A DNA stretch of 64,000 nt from Bacillus sp. ISL-41 (GCF_018613235.1 NZ_JAGGQP010000052.1:8342-72341); one strand, 5' to 3'; counted from the stretch's first letter, positions 45,520 through 54,377 are shown. Notes: generated by a model not told the origin, from the letters alone. Made by a program: numbers and translations.

Positions 45520-46413
45520 ATGGTCGGATATTTTCGCTGGGTGGCAATTGCATCATTGGTTATCTACTTATCAGGGGCGTCATCAGATTTTGTTACTGCG
45601 GAAATCTCCTCGGATTACGGGCAAATAAAGGCATTCAATATTTCTCACCGTGGGGCATCAGGCCATGTTCCCGAACATACACTTCTCGCTTATGAACTTG
45701 GGAATAGCATGAATGGCGATTACATTGAAATCGACCTTCAAATGACGAAGGATGGGGAATTGATTGCGCTGCATGACGAAACCATTGACCGGACCACGGA
45801 CAAAAAGGGACTAGTCAAAAACCTTACTCTTAAGGAAATAAAAAAACTTGATGCAGGCTCATGGTTTAATGAAGCATATCCTGAAAAAAAGAATAACGAA
45901 TATATGGGTCTTCAAATCCCTACCCTGCGTGAAGTGCTTGCCAGGTTCGGTGCAAATTCGAAGTTTTTCATTGAAACCAAATCACCTGAAGTCTATCCAG
46001 GAATGGAAGAAAAGCTAATAGGTATTCTGAATGAATATAATCTTATCGGTGCTCAGCCATTCGGTAATGTTATTGTTCAATCATTCAGTGCCGAAAGCTT
46101 GAGAAAAATACATCAAATGGATGAATCAATTCCACTGGTCCAGCTGTTGTCCTACTATGCTCCAGCGGTCATTACTGATCGTGAAGTGAATAAAATCAAA
46201 GACTATGCGGTTGGAGTCGGATTGCATTATACAGCAGTCAGCCCAGGGTATATTCAAAAAGTCACAGGATCTGATTTAATGATTTTCCCTTATACAGTCA
46301 ATGAAAAGGAAGATATGGACATGCTGCTGGATTGGGGAGTTACAGGTATGTTCACCAATTACCCTGACCGGTTGGACGAAGTCATACAAGACAGATCACT
46401 CAGGAAGTCGTAA
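45520..46413 (+). CDS. glycerophosphodiester phosphodiesterase
   Basis: Probably exported or membrane-anchored enzyme of about 297 residues. After a hydrophobic N-terminal segment (WVAIASLVIYLSGA), the GDPD barrel shows HRGASGHVPEHT (residues about 44-55), IEIDLQMTKDGELIALHDETIDRTT and FIETKSPE, which together carry the catalytic His pair and metal-binding Glu/Asp. It splits glycerophosphodiesters, or teichoic-acid-like polymers, to glycerol 3-phosphate and an alcohol. AGGAGGG precedes both a TTG (45514, spacing 5) and an ATG (45520, spacing 11); the ATG is listed. Confidence 0.87.
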   Translation: MVGYFRWVAIASLVIYLSGASSDFVTAEISSDYGQIKAFNISHRGASGHVPEHTLLAYELGNSMNGDYIEIDLQMTKDGELIALHDETIDRTTDKKGLVKNLTLKEIKKLDAGSWFNEAYPEKKNNEYMGLQIPTLREVLARFGANSKFFIETKSPEVYPGMEEKLIGILNEYNLIGAQPFGNVIVQSFSAESLRKIHQMDESIPLVQLLSYYAPAVITDREVNKIKDYAVGVGLHYTAVSPGYIQKVTGSDLMIFPYTVNEKEDMDMLLDWGVTGMFTNYPDRLDEVIQDRSLRKS

Positions 46414-46427
46414 TTTGATGATTGAAA

Positions 46428-46456
46428 CAAAGCTGCCCTCTGGCAGCTTTGTTTTT
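46428..46456 (+). terminator. terminator of the glycerophosphodiesterase gene
   Basis: Ten-base stem (46428-46437 with 46442-46451), CTCT loop, then five T. Confidence 0.85.
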
Positions 46457-46491
46457 GACCGTGCTTTTATTCATATATCAAAGATATTGAA

Positions 46492-46645
46492 CGTACCCTA
46501 GGTAAAGTAAACCCTTTATAAGGGATTATTCGCTCTGAATCGTACCCTTGTGTGAACCAGGAACCCTCTATAAGGGTACGGTTCGCCCCTCCTAATCGTA
46601 ACCTTATTCAAACTGCAATTTCCGCATAAGGGGATAGTGTTTAGA
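46492..46645. repeat. tandem repeat array C, about 50-56-bp unit
   Basis: Three units start with CGTACCCT, CGTACCCT and CGTAACCT at 46492, 46541 and 46597, and each contains a CCCTYTATAAGGG-like palindrome or its remnant near its middle. In the second unit CGTACCCT (46541-46548) pairs perfectly with AGGGTACG (46573-46580). Nothing is encoded. Located between a terminator and the convergent PPOX-type gene. Confidence 0.75.
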
Positions 46646-46672
46646 AGCGGAGGAGCTTAACCATATACCTCC

Positions 46673-47293
46673 TCAATAAAGCCTATTCTTATACCCTTCT
46701 TCCAATCTCAGCTCTATATCAGCTACTGATCCTTCAGGCATTTTTGAGTGTGCTGCCAGTATTTCAGCACCTTTTGGCAATGTTGATGGGTCAGCCCAGC
46801 GGTCAGGATTCCATAAGCCTGACCGCTTCAATGCCTTTCCACATTGTATATAGCATTCTTCAACTTCAACTACTATTCCCAGCAAAGGTTCCTTTCCGCC
46901 GGCTTTCATTCTTTCCAGAAGCTCTGGTTCCCTTGTCAAGCTGGCCTTTCCGTTTACTCTTAATGTCTCAAGCATCCCCGGAATTATAAATAATAGTCCT
47001 ACCCTCTCATTTGATAGAATATTTTTCAATGAATCCATTCTCTTATTGCCGGGTCTCTCCGGAATCACAATCCGGTTTTTGTCCAGAACAAGCACAAAAC
47101 CAGGCGCATCTCCCCTCGGAGAAGCGTCTGTATACCCTTTTTCGTCAGAGGTAGATAAGACAAGAAACGGGGATTGCGATATGTAATTACGGCAATGTTC
47201 ATCTACCATTGAAATAACCTTCCGTTTGGCCAACTCGCTTGGCTCTCCAAATAATGTTCTTAATTCTTCAAAGCTACTAATTTCGTGACTCAT
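46673..47293 (-). CDS. pyridoxamine 5'-phosphate oxidase-like FMN-binding protein
   Basis: Soluble 206-residue protein with the split-barrel flavin fold: FLVLSTSDEKGYTDASPRGDAPGF near 41-64, IPERPGNKRMDSLKNIL and RVGLLFIIPGMLETLRVNGKA near 97-118, and IQCGKALKRSGLWNP at the end. This pattern belongs to the MSMEG_1061/DR2398-type PPOX family, of unknown substrate and probably not vitamin B6 synthesis itself. GGGAGATG precedes the ATG. Single gene. Confidence 0.8.
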   Translation of the reverse strand: MSHEISSFEELRTLFGEPSELAKRKVISMVDEHCRNYISQSPFLVLSTSDEKGYTDASPRGDAPGFVLVLDKNRIVIPERPGNKRMDSLKNILSNERVGLLFIIPGMLETLRVNGKASLTREPELLERMKAGGKEPLLGIVVEVEECYIQCGKALKRSGLWNPDRWADPSTLPKGAEILAAHSKMPEGSVADIELRLEEGYKNRLY

Positions 47294-47428
47294 TACATCA
47301 TCTCCCAGAACAGTTTATAATCTATATTTTAATGCAAATATACCAATCCTGCTTTTAACTGATAAATATAATGTGCTAGGATGGTATTACCACATTTTGG
47401 AGCAATCATTTATTTAGAAGGTGCAGCA

Positions 47429-48508
47429 TTGAAAAAGAGCTTACGTAATAATTCATTTCTAACAGCATTTTTGATAGCTTTGGCTGGCGGCCTGGTGTTT
47501 TCATTCCTATCCATTCCAGTTCCCTGGCTCCTCGGGCCAATGTCGGCAATTTTGATCGCTAATCGCTTTAAAGGAATTTCATTATATTGGCCCCGCGCAT
47601 TAAGGGATACAGCATTAATTCTGATCGGGTACTCTATCGGCCTTTCGTTTACACGCTCATCTGTTGAGAATATGGCCGAAAACCTTCCGGCAATGCTGTT
47701 CATGACAGTGATTCTCGTGGCGTCTGCTGCTTTAATTTCCAAAGTGATTTCACTGATATCTGGAGTAGACTATCCAACGGTATTGACCGGGAGCATTCCA
47801 GGCGGATTGTCACAAATGATTATTTTTGCAGAAGAAATGAAGGGAATCAATATTACAACGGTCACCTTCCTTCAGGTCTCCAGATTATTGATGATTGTTT
47901 TCGTCGTACCTTTTATCATATTCGGTCCAGTTTTCAATATTAGTCATACGAACACAGAATTGGCTGGTTCAGCACAATTCGATTTTGAACCAATAATGCC
48001 TGTTGTATTTTTGATAGTGTGCATCCTTGGAGTGTTGATCGGTAAAAAGCTCCGCCTGCCTACTCCATTTTTACTTGGCCCCATATTAGGCACAGGTTTC
48101 TTGACATATGCCGGCCTTACCGGTCCAACACTGTCATCCTCCGTCATGGATGCATCACAGCTAATGATAGGCGGATATATCGGCATGCTTTTAAAGCCTG
48201 AGAAATTAGAGAGGAAATCGTTAACGATCACTCTTGCATTGTGTAGTGGGTTCCTGCTTGTCATGGAATCCCTGTTGTTAAGTTTCTTTTTATCAGACGC
48301 TTTAAATATCAATATCGTTACAAGTTTTCTCAGTTTGGCTCCGGGTGGAATGGATCAGATGGGCATCATTGCACATGAGGTCAATGCTGATTTATCCATT
48401 GTTTCGGGATTTCAGCTATTCAGGCTGTTCTTTATCTATTTTGCAGTACCTCCGATATTAAGATGGTATTTCAAACGAAAAATAAACAGGAATGAGGATT
48501 CTCTTTGA
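47429..48508 (+). CDS. AbrB-family (COG3180) membrane protein
   Basis: Polytopic membrane protein of about 360 residues with an internal duplication: PVPWLLGPMSAILIANRF in the first half corresponds to LPTPFLLGPILGTGFLTYAG in the second, and GSIPGGLSQM to SLAPGGMDQM. This is the family sometimes labelled AmoA or AbrB (not the AbrB regulator); its transport role is not established. A TTG at 47429 preceded by AGAAGGTG is preferred; an ATG at 47381 adds 16 residues but has no ribosome site. Confidence 0.78.
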   Translation: MKKSLRNNSFLTAFLIALAGGLVFSFLSIPVPWLLGPMSAILIANRFKGISLYWPRALRDTALILIGYSIGLSFTRSSVENMAENLPAMLFMTVILVASAALISKVISLISGVDYPTVLTGSIPGGLSQMIIFAEEMKGINITTVTFLQVSRLLMIVFVVPFIIFGPVFNISHTNTELAGSAQFDFEPIMPVVFLIVCILGVLIGKKLRLPTPFLLGPILGTGFLTYAGLTGPTLSSSVMDASQLMIGGYIGMLLKPEKLERKSLTITLALCSGFLLVMESLLLSFFLSDALNINIVTSFLSLAPGGMDQMGIIAHEVNADLSIVSGFQLFRLFFIYFAVPPILRWYFKRKINRNEDSL

Positions 48509-48557
48509 GATTCCCGGGTATATTAACTAACATCTGAAAAAATGCTTAGTTGGAGGT

Positions 48558-48929
48558 ATGAAATTGAACCTATCTTTTAACCACTTGCTAAATAAAGCAA
48601 AAACAACTCTCAATCATGCATTTGGCCACGCCAAGGAAACCCTATATTCCATCACGGGTACATCCTCAGCGTCAGTCCAGCAAATAGCAGATTACATCAG
48701 CAGTCATCCGGATGCAAAGGTTGTAAGGAAAGAATACTTAGGGTTTACGATATCATTTTATGAACTCACCCAGGGTGAGATGAGATACTATCTAGAATTA
48801 AAAAACGAAAAAATTCTACAGCTTGATGTGCATTCACATAATCACACTGTGATTGCATACCGTTCATACCGGGATAATTCATCGGTAAATACGCCGGTAA
48901 AATTTCCTGATTTACAAAATGCGAAATAG
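48558..48929 (+). CDS. hypothetical protein, 121-123 residues
   Basis: Small soluble protein, not recognised. It has an N-terminal amphipathic helix (LNKAKTTLNHAFGHAKETLY), a segment SVQQIADYISSHPDAKVVRKEY and a beta-rich part FTISFYELTQGEMRYYLELKNEKILQLDVH. GGAGG lies only one base before the ATG at 48558, so the in-frame TTG at 48564 (7 bases away) may be the true start. No domain assigned. Confidence 0.6.
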   Translation: MKLNLSFNHLLNKAKTTLNHAFGHAKETLYSITGTSSASVQQIADYISSHPDAKVVRKEYLGFTISFYELTQGEMRYYLELKNEKILQLDVHSHNHTVIAYRSYRDNSSVNTPVKFPDLQNAK

Positions 48930-48998
48930 TATCTATCCAAGGTGGATATGGTCATTAAGCCTGAAACAGATAGTTGAAACTAAATGTGTATTCACCGC

Positions 48999-49042
48999 AA
49001 AAAAATAAGAGGATGTCCCTAAGCCATCAAAGGGACATCCTC
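48999..49042 (-). terminator. terminator of DUF3231 gene
   Basis: Twelve-base stem (49009-49020 with 49031-49042) and T-rich run on the minus strand, directly after the gene ending at 49047. Confidence 0.82.
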
Positions 49043-49046
49043 ATAT

Positions 49047-50054
49047 TTAATTCAATCCAGACAGCTGATTCCGATCGTCAGCCATTGGTGGTTCCTCCAG
49101 CCAAGAATTTTGGATCATAATATTGGCCCCATCCTCTGCATACAGGGCTATCTCAGGAATCAGCGAAGCATATTTCATCCCTATATCCTTTCGCGGACTT
49201 GCAGCCATGGCGGCTCCATAGTTCCCAATCCCTGCGGCAATCATGGCGGAAATATGAAATAAGATGAGCTTATCTGAAAAAACCTGAGTTGTACTGTCTG
49301 TTACAGCGGCATCCCAAAACATTGGAGCTGGAATATCATTGTTCTTGAGGATGTCACTAAACAAGTCGACATGTTTTTGAGCGATTTTCTTCCCTCTCTG
49401 CAAATATGCCTTGACCTCTTTGTCCTGCGCCACTTGCATGAATCCCATGATTAATGCTTTCCCTATTTGGTTTGTTTGTATATTCATAAATAAATGAGTG
49501 ATTTCAACTGAGGTCAGTGCACGTCTCCTGCTTTTGATTCCGGAAAGGAATTTTTGTTTCTCAACAAAGTCAACCTTATCCGGAACTGAAATATAAGGCG
49601 GCCTGATATAAGTCCCTTGTTCCAGCATTAACTCCCTCGTCGAATCCTGGAGACCGGCCGCAGATTTCAAAACACTTTTATGCAGCGATATCACATCCGA
49701 GCGAGTTCCAAGGCCAATTGCCGCACAATTTGCTGTCATTCCGAGTATCGACATATGTCTGAGATACATCAAGACAAAAGTATCTGAGAAAAGCCGTGGT
49801 GCGTGGATATTCACATCTTTCTTAGTGAAACCAACTGGGCAGGGAAAGTCTTCACGATCGAATATCTCCTTTAAAAGAGAGATATTTTTTTGTGATGCGC
49901 CAATAGCAAACTCAACAATTTCTTTAACCTTTTTGTCGTCTACGCTGTTCATAAAATAGCTTAATACACAAACTGAGACTGTATCGTTTATATATTGTGT
50001 CCACAAACTAGACATTTCTGCGGCAGTCAGCCGGATTTTTGTCTTGTCCTCCAT
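49047..50054 (-). CDS. DUF3231 family protein
   Basis: A 335-residue soluble, nearly all-helical protein made of two homologous halves: LTAAEMSSLWTQYINDTVSVCVL...FPCPVGFTKKDVN resembles LTSVEITHLFMNIQTNQIGKALI...IPAPMFWDAAVT. This duplication is typical of DUF3231, which has a ferritin-like or coat-protein (CotF)-like look and is common in spore formers. Function unknown. GAGGTGTG precedes the ATG. Confidence 0.82.
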   Translation of the reverse strand: MEDKTKIRLTAAEMSSLWTQYINDTVSVCVLSYFMNSVDDKKVKEIVEFAIGASQKNISLLKEIFDREDFPCPVGFTKKDVNIHAPRLFSDTFVLMYLRHMSILGMTANCAAIGLGTRSDVISLHKSVLKSAAGLQDSTRELMLEQGTYIRPPYISVPDKVDFVEKQKFLSGIKSRRRALTSVEITHLFMNIQTNQIGKALIMGFMQVAQDKEVKAYLQRGKKIAQKHVDLFSDILKNNDIPAPMFWDAAVTDSTTQVFSDKLILFHISAMIAAGIGNYGAAMAASPRKDIGMKYASLIPEIALYAEDGANIMIQNSWLEEPPMADDRNQLSGLN

Positions 50055-50215
50055 CTACACACCTCAATATACTGATGATACATTTATCTTTCCATAACCG
50101 GCCAAATTTTATTTAGTTACTATTTGAACTTTTCCCCTTTTATAATCAATAGCATGGATGATTTTATTCCTGCCACAGATAAAACAGTCTATGATTTTTT
50201 CAAAAAAATAGTAAA

Positions 50216-51781
50216 ATGGATATAGGATTCAAATTAGGAGTGAGCAAGCTGGATGCTATTATAATATTAATCATTGCGGCTGTTAGCGTATCACTGACAG
50301 TCAATTTAATCAGATTCCATGTAAGCGCTTTTCTGAATCAATTGCTCTTCTCTGTCTCATCATTGATCGTTATTGAGCTTTCTGTTTATCTGAATGGAAT
50401 TGATCATTTAAAATGGAGTATCTTATTATTTATCGCGACAGCCGGTTATTCCTTTAAATTAAAAGGAGGTATTTTAGCAGCCATATTCAGCATGCTTCTC
50501 GTTTTTTTACAAACAGAAGGAGCTGCTTTAGTTCTTTTGCCGGTATATTTGCTAATCGGGACGATTTCCGGCTTTATCTCACAATATTTACTGAATAAGA
50601 AAAAAGATCATAATCGCTGGCTCAATATGCTTATGGAGCAATCAAAGCATTTACAAGTCTTTCGAGAAGTGAGTACAACGATGCAGCGCACCCTGCAGCA
50701 GGATTTACTTTTAAAAGTAATCCTGACATCTGTTACCGCCGGTCATGGCCTTGGCTTTAACAGAGCAATGATTTTCCTTGCTTCTAATGAGGAAAAGTCG
50801 CTTAAAGGGATCGTAGGTGTTGGCCCTATGGATGTGAGGAAAGGCTATGAAGTTTGGGAAAAGATTTCAGAAAACAGGTTAAAGCTCAGCGATTTAATTG
50901 AACACAATTTTGACAGCAACTTTACCGACCCGGAACTGAATGCTCTTTTGCGTTCATTGGAAATCCCAATTGATGAACATAATGTGTTCGGATTAGCGCT
51001 GTCAAGGCAAAAACCAGTTATAGTCAAGGGCATCCAGAAAGAGGATACCTCACAAGTTTTAATCTTTGAATTGTTCCAAACTGAGGAGTTTGCAGTGATT
51101 CCGCTGATTAACCAGGGAAAGAATATTGGGATCCTTCTTATTGATAATATTGTTAATAAGAGACCTATTACATTGATGAATACAGAAGATATCCTCCCTT
51201 TGGCTAACCAGGCGGCGATTGCACTTGATCATGCGAATCTCTATGAGCAGATCGAGGAAATGGCTTTGCGGGACGGGTTGACCGGTCTTCTTAACCAGCG
51301 GGCATTCCAGACAATTCTTAATGAACATTTTCCGATTGAAGGAGAAGGGGCAGTTCCCCTTTCGTTAATCATATTTGATATCGACTTCTTTAAAGTTTTC
51401 AATGATAAAAATGGTCACCTGCTTGGAAATGAAGTCTTGATGAAGCTGGCGAGAGTAATTGAGGGTTCATTAAGACCAGGAGATTTTTCCTTCCGTTTTG
51501 GCGGAGAAGAATTTGTTGTCCTTCTTTCCGGAACCAATTTGGAACAAGCTGAAATTATTGCTGAAACCATTCGTTTGAACGTTGAAAAGACAAGCTTTCC
51601 CGGGGAAAAAGCTCAGCCCAATGGCACTTTAACTGTGAGTGTTGGAACAGCTTGTACAGACCATTCTGCCATTAAAAGTAAAAATGAGTTAATTGAAGCC
51701 GCCGACCAGGCCCTTTACAAAGCTAAAAATGCAGGCAAAAATACAGTAGTTTCTTTTAAGGAGTTCGTGAGCATTGATTGA
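50216..51781 (+). CDS. membrane-anchored GAF-GGDEF diguanylate cyclase
   Basis: Signalling protein of 521 residues. About four to five membrane segments span residues 12-130, a GAF-like domain lies at about 150-330, and the GGDEF domain at about 345-515 has RFGGEEF with DIDFFKVFNDKNGH upstream, so it should synthesise cyclic di-GMP. The I-site is intact (RPGD five residues before GGEEF), unlike the other cyclase in this window. The ATG at 50216 has no ribosome site; TTAGGAG lies inside the frame at about 50233, which leaves the exact start open. It overlaps the next gene by eight bases. Confidence 0.83.
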   Translation: MDIGFKLGVSKLDAIIILIIAAVSVSLTVNLIRFHVSAFLNQLLFSVSSLIVIELSVYLNGIDHLKWSILLFIATAGYSFKLKGGILAAIFSMLLVFLQTEGAALVLLPVYLLIGTISGFISQYLLNKKKDHNRWLNMLMEQSKHLQVFREVSTTMQRTLQQDLLLKVILTSVTAGHGLGFNRAMIFLASNEEKSLKGIVGVGPMDVRKGYEVWEKISENRLKLSDLIEHNFDSNFTDPELNALLRSLEIPIDEHNVFGLALSRQKPVIVKGIQKEDTSQVLIFELFQTEEFAVIPLINQGKNIGILLIDNIVNKRPITLMNTEDILPLANQAAIALDHANLYEQIEEMALRDGLTGLLNQRAFQTILNEHFPIEGEGAVPLSLIIFDIDFFKVFNDKNGHLLGNEVLMKLARVIEGSLRPGDFSFRFGGEEFVVLLSGTNLEQAEIIAETIRLNVEKTSFPGEKAQPNGTLTVSVGTACTDHSAIKSKNELIEAADQALYKAKNAGKNTVVSFKEFVSID

Positions 51782-52262
51782 ACTGGCATTGATTCTGGCA
51801 TCCCTATTCTTTTTCTTGGTTTCCGCTTTGACTAGCAGGCCATTGTACAATCTATCGCAGAAATATTATTCCAAACGGGTAACCGCACATTATGGATTCA
51901 AGGTTTCAGACCTGCATTATTCCTATGATCAAATGATCTACTTTATCTCACTGCCCACTACATTGCCATATATCAAGGATGCGTTGAAGGAAGATTTGGT
52001 TATTGAACAAGATTATTCATCTTATTTTTTTCCTCTTTTAAAAGGAATCAAAATCTCATTAAAGCAACATGGGACAAAGTTGTACATTGCCTATTTGCCA
52101 ATTGGCAGCTTTCGTCTGCCACATCTTGATAAATTGCAGCAGGAAGGCACCATTGATGAACACACATATTTAAGAATCAGCACCAGTAAGCTGCTCCATC
52201 GTGACACTTTGCAGGAAGTGCGCGAAGAAGTTTACAAGCAGTTGCAGGTGGGCCGCTACTAG
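51774..52262 (+). CDS. hypothetical protein coupled to the diguanylate cyclase
   Basis: A 162-residue protein that starts at a TTG inside the end of the cyclase gene, with AAGGAG 10 bases before. It has one N-terminal membrane segment (LALILASLFFFLVSAL), then a soluble part with YGFKVSDLHYSYDQMIYFISLP. Not recognised. Translational coupling suggests it works with, or modulates, the cyclase. Confidence 0.65.
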   Translation: MIELALILASLFFFLVSALTSRPLYNLSQKYYSKRVTAHYGFKVSDLHYSYDQMIYFISLPTTLPYIKDALKEDLVIEQDYSSYFFPLLKGIKISLKQHGTKLYIAYLPIGSFRLPHLDKLQQEGTIDEHTYLRISTSKLLHRDTLQEVREEVYKQLQVGRY

Positions 52263-52266
52263 AGAT

Positions 52267-52347
52267 AAAAGAGCCAGCATTATGTAATGAACTCCATAAG
52301 TTAAAAACTAATCCTGGAGAACATGTACATTATATGCTGGCTCTTTT
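52267..52347. terminator. long hairpin between convergent genes
   Basis: AAAAGAGCCAGCAT (52267-52280) pairs over 14 bases with ATGCTGGCTCTTTT (52334-52347); the loop of about 53 bases can pair further near the stem (TATGTA with TACATTATA). The right arm is also the last codons of the minus-strand gene. It probably ends both transcripts, although the loop is unusually large for an intrinsic terminator. Confidence 0.6.
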
Positions 52348-53214
52348 GATTTCCTCGATATTCGCTTTCTCATTTTGCTTTGGCACATCTTTATAAATCC
52401 ACCTTTTTAATAAAACAGCCCAAAAAATCATCGAAAAATGGATTGCATTATTGATAACAAAATGTCGGAAATTTTGTTTCGCAATCCCTGTTCGTAAAAC
52501 CATTATATCCATAATCTGTGTAAAACCAAAAGATCGGCATATCCCTTTCCAGCCGCTGTTATCCTTAATGATCAATGTTGTTGCCGCAGATAAAATAAAC
52601 GAATAGATTGGTGCTATTTTAAAATGTTCTTCCCAACTATGCCATTTTTCCAGACCAAATCTAAATTTCCTGAATATCGACAAAGAATACATCAAGTTCA
52701 GCCCATTGACCAGCACGCCAAGGAATAGTGAGCTGAAATGAAAAATAGGTGTCCCAAGCCTAAGCTGTTGATACCAAAAATCAATGATGTAAAAGAATAT
52801 AGGAATGAGAGTCACCGTATATCTCGTCTTCCACCAATTATTTTTATGAATTCCCATAAACAAGAAAAGCTTCTCAACCAGTCCGAAAAACATAGCGAAT
52901 AAGAACTTGCCCTTCCATCCAACTTTAAAAGCTGTAAGGAAAATAGCGGTAAAGGGAACAAATACAGCCTGGGACATAATCGCACCAAAAAAATTATCCA
53001 AATCCTTATTCTTGAACAACTTCGGCTTGTAACGATAAGCTTTCAAATGACTTAAAATAAAGTATTCAAAAATAAAACAAATGCCCATACCGGATAAAAG
53101 AGTAATGAACAGCAGCTTGCGGTCTTTTCTCTTATAAAAAGTATAGATCAATAAAGAAGAGTGGATGAAAAGGAGGACGAAAAACGGCAAATAATGCTTT
53201 TTGTTCCTGTTCAT
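52330..53214 (-). CDS. hypothetical polytopic membrane protein
   Basis: A 294-residue protein with about seven to eight hydrophobic segments (from residue 9, 33, 75, 100, 130, 155, 200 and 265), separated by Lys/Arg- and Trp-rich loops (KVGWKGKFLFAMFFGLVEKLFLFMGIHKNNWW). No transporter or enzyme motif recognised. GGTGGAAGG precedes the ATG. Single gene upstream of the HTH-beta gene on the same strand direction, but a terminator separates them. Confidence 0.68.
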   Translation of the reverse strand: MNRNKKHYLPFFVLLFIHSSLLIYTFYKRKDRKLLFITLLSGMGICFIFEYFILSHLKAYRYKPKLFKNKDLDNFFGAIMSQAVFVPFTAIFLTAFKVGWKGKFLFAMFFGLVEKLFLFMGIHKNNWWKTRYTVTLIPIFFYIIDFWYQQLRLGTPIFHFSSLFLGVLVNGLNLMYSLSIFRKFRFGLEKWHSWEEHFKIAPIYSFILSAATTLIIKDNSGWKGICRSFGFTQIMDIMVLRTGIAKQNFRHFVINNAIHFSMIFWAVLLKRWIYKDVPKQNEKANIEEIKRASI

Positions 53215-53290
53215 ACAGAACCTTCCACCTTTCGTGATTGAATATCTCTTTTAAGGTTGACTGATTCATAATGTATTATTCAAAAGAAAA

Positions 53291-53324
53291 TGGAGTGAAA
53301 ATAGCCCAGTCACCTGACTGGGCT
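53291..53324 (-). terminator. terminator of the HTH/F1-beta fusion gene
   Basis: Perfect 10-bp stem (53303-53312 with 53315-53324), two-base loop, then ATTTTCAC on the minus strand, just after the stop codon. Confidence 0.82.
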
Positions 53325-53330
53325 GATATA

Positions 53331-54377
53331 TCACTTTAAATTTCCAATAAAATTGAGTGTATCTGCACTTGCTATACTCGAAGGATTATCAAGAATTTTT
53401 TTAACATCATTCAAGGTGTCCTGGAGCTTTACAAACTCTCCCTTCTTGCCAGTAAAAGCTTCGGCAACAAAGAATGGCTGAGTCAGATAGGCTTCCAATT
53501 TCTCCCCCTGCTGATAAATTTGCGATTCTGAGGCTGGCAGGCGCCCGATACCATGGACATTGACAATCGAACGCAATTCTCTATACCTGCGTAAAAGCTT
53601 TTGAGCTCTCTGTTGAATGCTGTGATGTACAGGGTCTAAATAGGACCCTTCTAAGATGGAGGAAGTGGAGTAGATTGGGTTGACTGCAGGGTACTTATGG
53701 CGAGCTGCAAGATCCGCATCAAATTGCCACAAAGTATCAAGTGGCCCATACGGAAGGTCCTCATCGACAGTCTCACCTTTTAAGTCTATCAGGAAAGTAG
53801 TTACACTGCTGACTCCTTTGTCATCAAAGGTTTCCTGCAAAGTGAACATCTCGCCTGATATGACATAAGACCTGTCGACTGTAAATGCATAATCTTTTTC
53901 TATACCTTCTCTAAGCATGATCTTAAATGTCTCTTCAATATTGTTTGTAACATAATCAACGTCTTCCAGAACATCTTCTAACTCAGGGTGATTCCCTGAA
54001 GGTTTAATGAGGATGGTCACATACCCTTCTCGTTTCATTCGATATAACATTTCTGCGAGCACCACTAACTGCCCCATCCCCGGCCTTGCAACGAGCCCAA
54101 CGGTTCCCCCTTTTGAAATTGGGGCAAATAGATCCAAAGTTTTTATGCCAGTTTCTATCATTTCCACACTCTCCCCTCTTAAAATCAGTTCATCCAAACT
54201 GCAGCCAGCAAGTTCTGCAAGAGCTACTATTGTCCGTACCTCTGCCCTCCCGACCGGTATTTTACCGGTAGATAAATTCGAAACGGTTGCAGGTCTAAGG
54301 CCAACTGACTTAGCTGCTGACGTCAAATTTGGAACCTTTTTTCTAAGTAACGCTACATTCAATCTAATATTTTCCAT
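53331..54377 (-). CDS. XRE-like HTH domain fused to a degenerate ATP synthase beta-subunit domain
   Basis: A 348-residue protein. Residues 1-66 form an XRE/Cro-type helix-turn-helix (LTSAAKSVGLRPATVSNLSTGKIP). From residue 72 the sequence follows F1-ATPase beta: ETGIKTLDLFAP (75-86), KGG (89-91), YPAVNPIYSTSSIL (229-242, in place of YPAVDPLASTSR), RYRELRSI (264-271) and TQPFFVAEAFTGKKGEFVKL (299-318). The P-loop GGAGVGKT is replaced by ARPGMGQL (97-104) without the Lys-Thr, the DELSEED region is lost (GRLPASES), the beta-barrel is absent and the centre is about 45 residues shorter. It is not a catalytic subunit; a regulator is inferred. The ATG at 54377 has AGGAGG 8 bases before it. I do not recognise a described family. 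Confidence 0.8.
   Translation of the reverse strand: MENIRLNVALLRKKVPNLTSAAKSVGLRPATVSNLSTGKIPVGRAEVRTIVALAELAGCSLDELILRGESVEMIETGIKTLDLFAPISKGGTVGLVARPGMGQLVVLAEMLYRMKREGYVTILIKPSGNHPELEDVLEDVDYVTNNIEETFKIMLREGIEKDYAFTVDRSYVISGEMFTLQETFDDKGVSSVTTFLIDLKGETVDEDLPYGPLDTLWQFDADLAARHKYPAVNPIYSTSSILEGSYLDPVHHSIQQRAQKLLRRYRELRSIVNVHGIGRLPASESQIYQQGEKLEAYLTQPFFVAEAFTGKKGEFVKLQDTLNDVKKILDNPSSIASADTLNFIGNLK

Noticed and set aside
53331-54377. Functional ATP synthase beta subunit or flagellar/type III ATPase
   Set aside because: The P-loop lysine-threonine and DELSEED motif are missing, an HTH replaces the beta-barrel, and no other ATP synthase or secretion gene is nearby.
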